DNA of 38,759 nucleotides from Glycocaulis profundi (GTDB lineage Bacteria > Pseudomonadota > Alphaproteobacteria > Caulobacterales > Maricaulaceae), in NCBI GenBank assembly GCA_007050995.1, contig VJOU01000025.1, positions 1 to 38,759 on the forward strand, given 5' to 3'. Of this stretch, positions 33,927 through 38,759 are shown one piece after another; position 1 is the first letter of the stretch; each line of letters opens with the position of its first letter. The notes below the pieces were generated by a model. The model was not told the origin of the DNA. It saw only the letters and a list, made by a program, of their open reading frames with translations, and made no database searches. A program made the position numbers and the translations under genes.

Positions 33927-35591
33927 ATGTCGGCCTATCAATACGTCTATCACATGGACAAGCTGTCCAAGACCTATCCGGGCGGCAAGCAGGTCTTCGC
34001 GGGCATCTCGCTGCACTTTCTGCCCGACGCCAAGATCGGCGTGGTCGGGGTCAACGGCGCGGGCAAGTCCTCGCTGCTGCGGATCATGGCCGGCCAGGAC
34101 ACCGACTTCACCGGCGAGGCCTGGGCGGAGAAGGGCGTGCGCGTCGGCTACCTGCCTCAGGAGCCGAAGCTGGACGAGTCCAAGACCGTCTGGGAGAACG
34201 TGATCGAGGGGTCGGAAGACAAGCAGATCTACGACGCCTACAACGCCATCGCCATGGAGCTCGCCGAGGACTATTCCGACGAGCTGATGGAGAAGATGAC
34301 CGCCCTGCAGGAGCAGGTGGACGCCCGCGACGCGTGGGACATCGATTCCAAGATCGAGATGGCCATGGAGGCCCTGCGCTGCCCGCCGGGCGAGGCGGCG
34401 GTCACCAACCTGTCGGGCGGCGAAGTGCGCCGCGTGGCGCTGTGCCGGCTGCTCCTGTCCAAGCCGCACGTGCTGCTGCTGGACGAGCCGACCAACCATC
34501 TGGACGCGGAATCCGTCGCCTGGCTCCAGCACCATCTCGAGCAGTATCCCGGCGCGGTGCTGATCGTCACCCACGACCGCTATTTCCTGGACTCCATCAC
34601 CACCTGGACCCTCGAGCTCGATCGCGGGCAGGGCATTCCCTACAAGGGCGGCTATTCGGACTGGCTGGAGCAGAAGGCCAAGCGGATGGAGCAGGAGGCC
34701 CGCGAGGAGAGCGCCAAGTCGCGCGCCCTGACCCGCGAACTGGAATGGATCCGCTCCAGCCCCAAGGCGCGTCAGGCCAAGTCCAAGGCCCGCATCAGCG
34801 CCTACGAGGAGAAGCGCGATCAGGCGGACAAGGAGAAGGTCACCACCGCCGTGATCCGCATCCCGCCGGGACCGCGCCTGGGCGGCAACGTCGTGGCCTT
34901 CGAGAACGTCTCCAAGGGCTTCGGCGACAAGCTGCTGATCAACGACCTGACTTTCAAGCTGCCCCCGGGCGGCGTGGTCGGCGTGATCGGCCCGAACGGG
35001 GCGGGCAAGTCCACCCTGTTCAAGATGATCATCGGCGAGGAGCAGCCCGACAGCGGTTCGATCACGCTGGGCGAGACCGTCAAGCTGGGCTACGTCAATC
35101 AGAGCCGAGACGCTTTGGATGCGAACAAGAACGTCTGGGAGGAAATCTCCGGCGGCAACGACATGATTGATCTGGGCGGCCGGGAAACCCCGTCGCGGGC
35201 CTATGTCGGCGCGTTCAACTTCAAGGGCGGCGACCAGCAGAAGAAGGTCGGCATCCTCTCGGGCGGCGAGCGCAACCGCGTGCATCTGGCCAAGATGCTT
35301 AAAGAGGGCGGCAACCTGCTGCTGCTCGACGAACCGACCAACGATCTGGACGTGGAGACCCTGTCCGCGCTGGAAGCCGCGCTGGAGGACTTCCCCGGCT
35401 GTGCGGTGGTCATCTCCCACGACCGCTTCTTCCTGGACCGCATCGCCACCCACATCCTCGCCTTCGAGGGCGACAGCCACGTGGAATGGTTCGAAGGCGC
35501 GTTCTCGGACTATCTCGAGGACAAGAAGCGCCGTCTGGGCACCGACGCGCTGGTCCCCACCCGCGTGAAGTTCCAGAAGTTCGCGCGCTGA
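33927..35591 (+). CDS. ettA: Energy-dependent translational throttle protein EttA (ABC-F)
   Basis: Soluble ABC-F ATPase that binds the ribosomal E site and gates translation by ATP/ADP level. 554 aa, essentially the E. coli length. Two ABC domains: Walker A GVNGAGKSS (41-49) and GPNGAGKST (about 355-363), signatures LSGGEVRR and LSGGERNR, Walker B LLLDEPTNHLD and LLLDEPTNDLD. The linker with RSSPKARQAKSKARI is the EttA-type P-site tRNA interaction motif. The N-terminus MSAYQYVYHMDKLSKTYPGGK is diagnostic of EttA rather than Uup or YheS. The ATG follows GAGGAG by about 10 nt; upstream open codons belong to non-coding DNA and the esterase region. Confidence 0.96.
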   Translation: MSAYQYVYHMDKLSKTYPGGKQVFAGISLHFLPDAKIGVVGVNGAGKSSLLRIMAGQDTDFTGEAWAEKGVRVGYLPQEPKLDESKTVWENVIEGSEDKQIYDAYNAIAMELAEDYSDELMEKMTALQEQVDARDAWDIDSKIEMAMEALRCPPGEAAVTNLSGGEVRRVALCRLLLSKPHVLLLDEPTNHLDAESVAWLQHHLEQYPGAVLIVTHDRYFLDSITTWTLELDRGQGIPYKGGYSDWLEQKAKRMEQEAREESAKSRALTRELEWIRSSPKARQAKSKARISAYEEKRDQADKEKVTTAVIRIPPGPRLGGNVVAFENVSKGFGDKLLINDLTFKLPPGGVVGVIGPNGAGKSTLFKMIIGEEQPDSGSITLGETVKLGYVNQSRDALDANKNVWEEISGGNDMIDLGGRETPSRAYVGAFNFKGGDQQKKVGILSGGERNRVHLAKMLKEGGNLLLLDEPTNDLDVETLSALEAALEDFPGCAVVISHDRFFLDRIATHILAFEGDSHVEWFEGAFSDYLEDKKRRLGTDALVPTRVKFQKFAR

Positions 35592-35619
35592 CGATCCGGT
35601 TCTCTCACGGACGGACAAG

Positions 35620-35652
35620 AAAAAGGCCGGCCCCGCGGGGGCCGGCCTTTTT
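35620..35652. terminator. Bidirectional intrinsic terminator between ettA and secA
   Basis: A 15-bp perfect stem, AAAAAGGCCGGCCCC and its complement, with a 3-nt loop. The five A at one end and five T at the other give a U tract in either direction, so it can end both ettA (stop at 35591) and secA (stop at 35673). Confidence 0.92.
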
Positions 35653-35672
35653 CGTCGTGAATGTCAGACCGG

Positions 35673-38441
<2,769 letters not shown>

Positions 38442-38544
38442 GACGTATCAGCCTTGGCAGGGCGCGAGGAATGTCTGGCACGAAAAGACCGACGCGCGGC
38501 CTCCGAATGGAAGAGCGCGAATACGGCGCGATGCGCCCCGCAGG

Positions 38545-38572
38545 ACTTAAGGAGAGGGGCGGATACTGTCAA
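38545..38572 (-). promoter_or_regulatory. Candidate secA promoter
   Basis: A full-consensus TTGACA at 38572-38567 is followed 16 nt later by TTAAGT (38550-38545), a weak -10 that resembles the CTTAA element before rnpB. The transcription start would be near 38537, leaving a leader of about 95 nt before secA with a small GGCGC / GCGCC hairpin. The 191-nt divergent region (38442-38632) shows no other gene. Confidence 0.45.
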
Positions 38573-38632
38573 TCGAGCGCCACCGCCCGCTCCGCCAAGC
38601 CGCTGACAGGCAACACGAACCGGACCCCGCCC

Positions 38633-38759
38633 ATGACACATCGCCTGCCCTTCGCCCTGCTCGCCGCAACCCTCGCCCTCGCCGCCTGCGAGGCGCCCGA
38701 ACGCCAGGCCGGCAGCGCCGCGGGCGCGCAGGAGGCCGCGCGCGAGCAGCCCCGCGAGC
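38633..38759 (+). CDS. Lipoprotein, probable peptidyl-prolyl isomerase (N-terminal fragment)
   Basis: Only 42 codons are in the window. They encode MTHRLPFALLAATLALAAC, a signal peptide with lipobox LAAC, then an Ala/Glu/Gln-rich linker (EAPERQAGSAAGAQE). In many alphaproteobacteria the gene divergent from secA is a parvulin-type peptidyl-prolyl isomerase, hence the tentative name; nothing of the catalytic domain is visible here. The ribosome site is weak. Confidence 0.6.
   Translation, partial: MTHRLPFALLAATLALAACEAPERQAGSAAGAQEAAREQPRE

Noticed and set aside
33540-35618. A 692-codon open frame opposite ettA and the end of the esterase gene
   Set aside because: Crosses a promoter region and a gene boundary on the real strand; EttA motifs are complete on the plus strand.

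Overview
This is a GC-rich (clearly above 60% G+C by eye), gene-dense stretch of an alphaproteobacterial chromosome. The complete dcw order, a type A RNase P RNA just upstream of mraZ, a FtsZ with a very long Pro/Ala-rich linker, CtrA-type TTAA-N7-TTAA and GANTC sites by ftsZ, and the secA / peptidyl-prolyl isomerase-like divergent pair all suggest the Caulobacterales/Maricaulales/Hyphomonadales side of the class. I cannot name a genus.

Region 1 (1-18,485, all minus strand) is the division and cell wall (dcw) cluster. In transcription order it reads mraZ, rsmH, ftsL, ftsI, murE, murF, mraY, murD, ftsW, murG, murC, murB, ddl, ftsQ, ftsA, ftsZ; ftsZ runs off the left edge. From mraZ to ftsA no gap exceeds 10 nt and most junctions are stop/start overlaps (ATGA, GTGA or TGATG). 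ftsZ alone is set apart by 174 nt, which hold a CtrA-type box and a CcrM site. A second CtrA-like sequence lies inside the 3' end of ddl, upstream of ftsQ. The mraZ leader holds three TGGGA repeats at 10-bp spacing, the known layout of a MraZ operator. Together the genes make lipid II (MurB to MurF, MraY, MurG, Ddl), use it at the septum (FtsW, FtsI) and assemble the divisome (FtsL, FtsQ, FtsA, FtsZ).

Region 2 (18,673-21,895, minus strand) holds rnpB, an AmpD/AmiD-like amidase translationally coupled to an EamA transporter, a clear intrinsic terminator, a small membrane protein and a TerB/J-domain co-chaperone.

Region 3 (21,962-33,744) is more accessory: a fused HyuA-HyuB (5-oxoprolinase type) enzyme with a small membrane protein; two divergent paralogous secreted serine hydrolases sharing a 32-bp near-perfect palindrome; a DUF2235 alpha/beta hydrolase; a cNMP-binding/glutaredoxin-like/thioredoxin reductase-like flavoprotein; a free methionine-R-sulfoxide reductase; and a secreted sialate O-acetylesterase family enzyme preceded by a perfect LacI-type operator.

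Region 4 (33,855-38,759) returns to core functions: the ABC-F ATPase ettA and secA converge on a strong bidirectional terminator, and a lipoprotein starts divergently from secA at the right edge.

I see no CRISPR array, tRNA, rRNA, insertion sequence or prophage, and no gene-free stretch longer than about 300 bases apart from the rnpB locus. I found no clearly new multi-gene system. The most interesting signals are regulatory: the palindrome between the serine hydrolases, the rare-codon CtrA-like site inside ddl, and the LacI-type operator.
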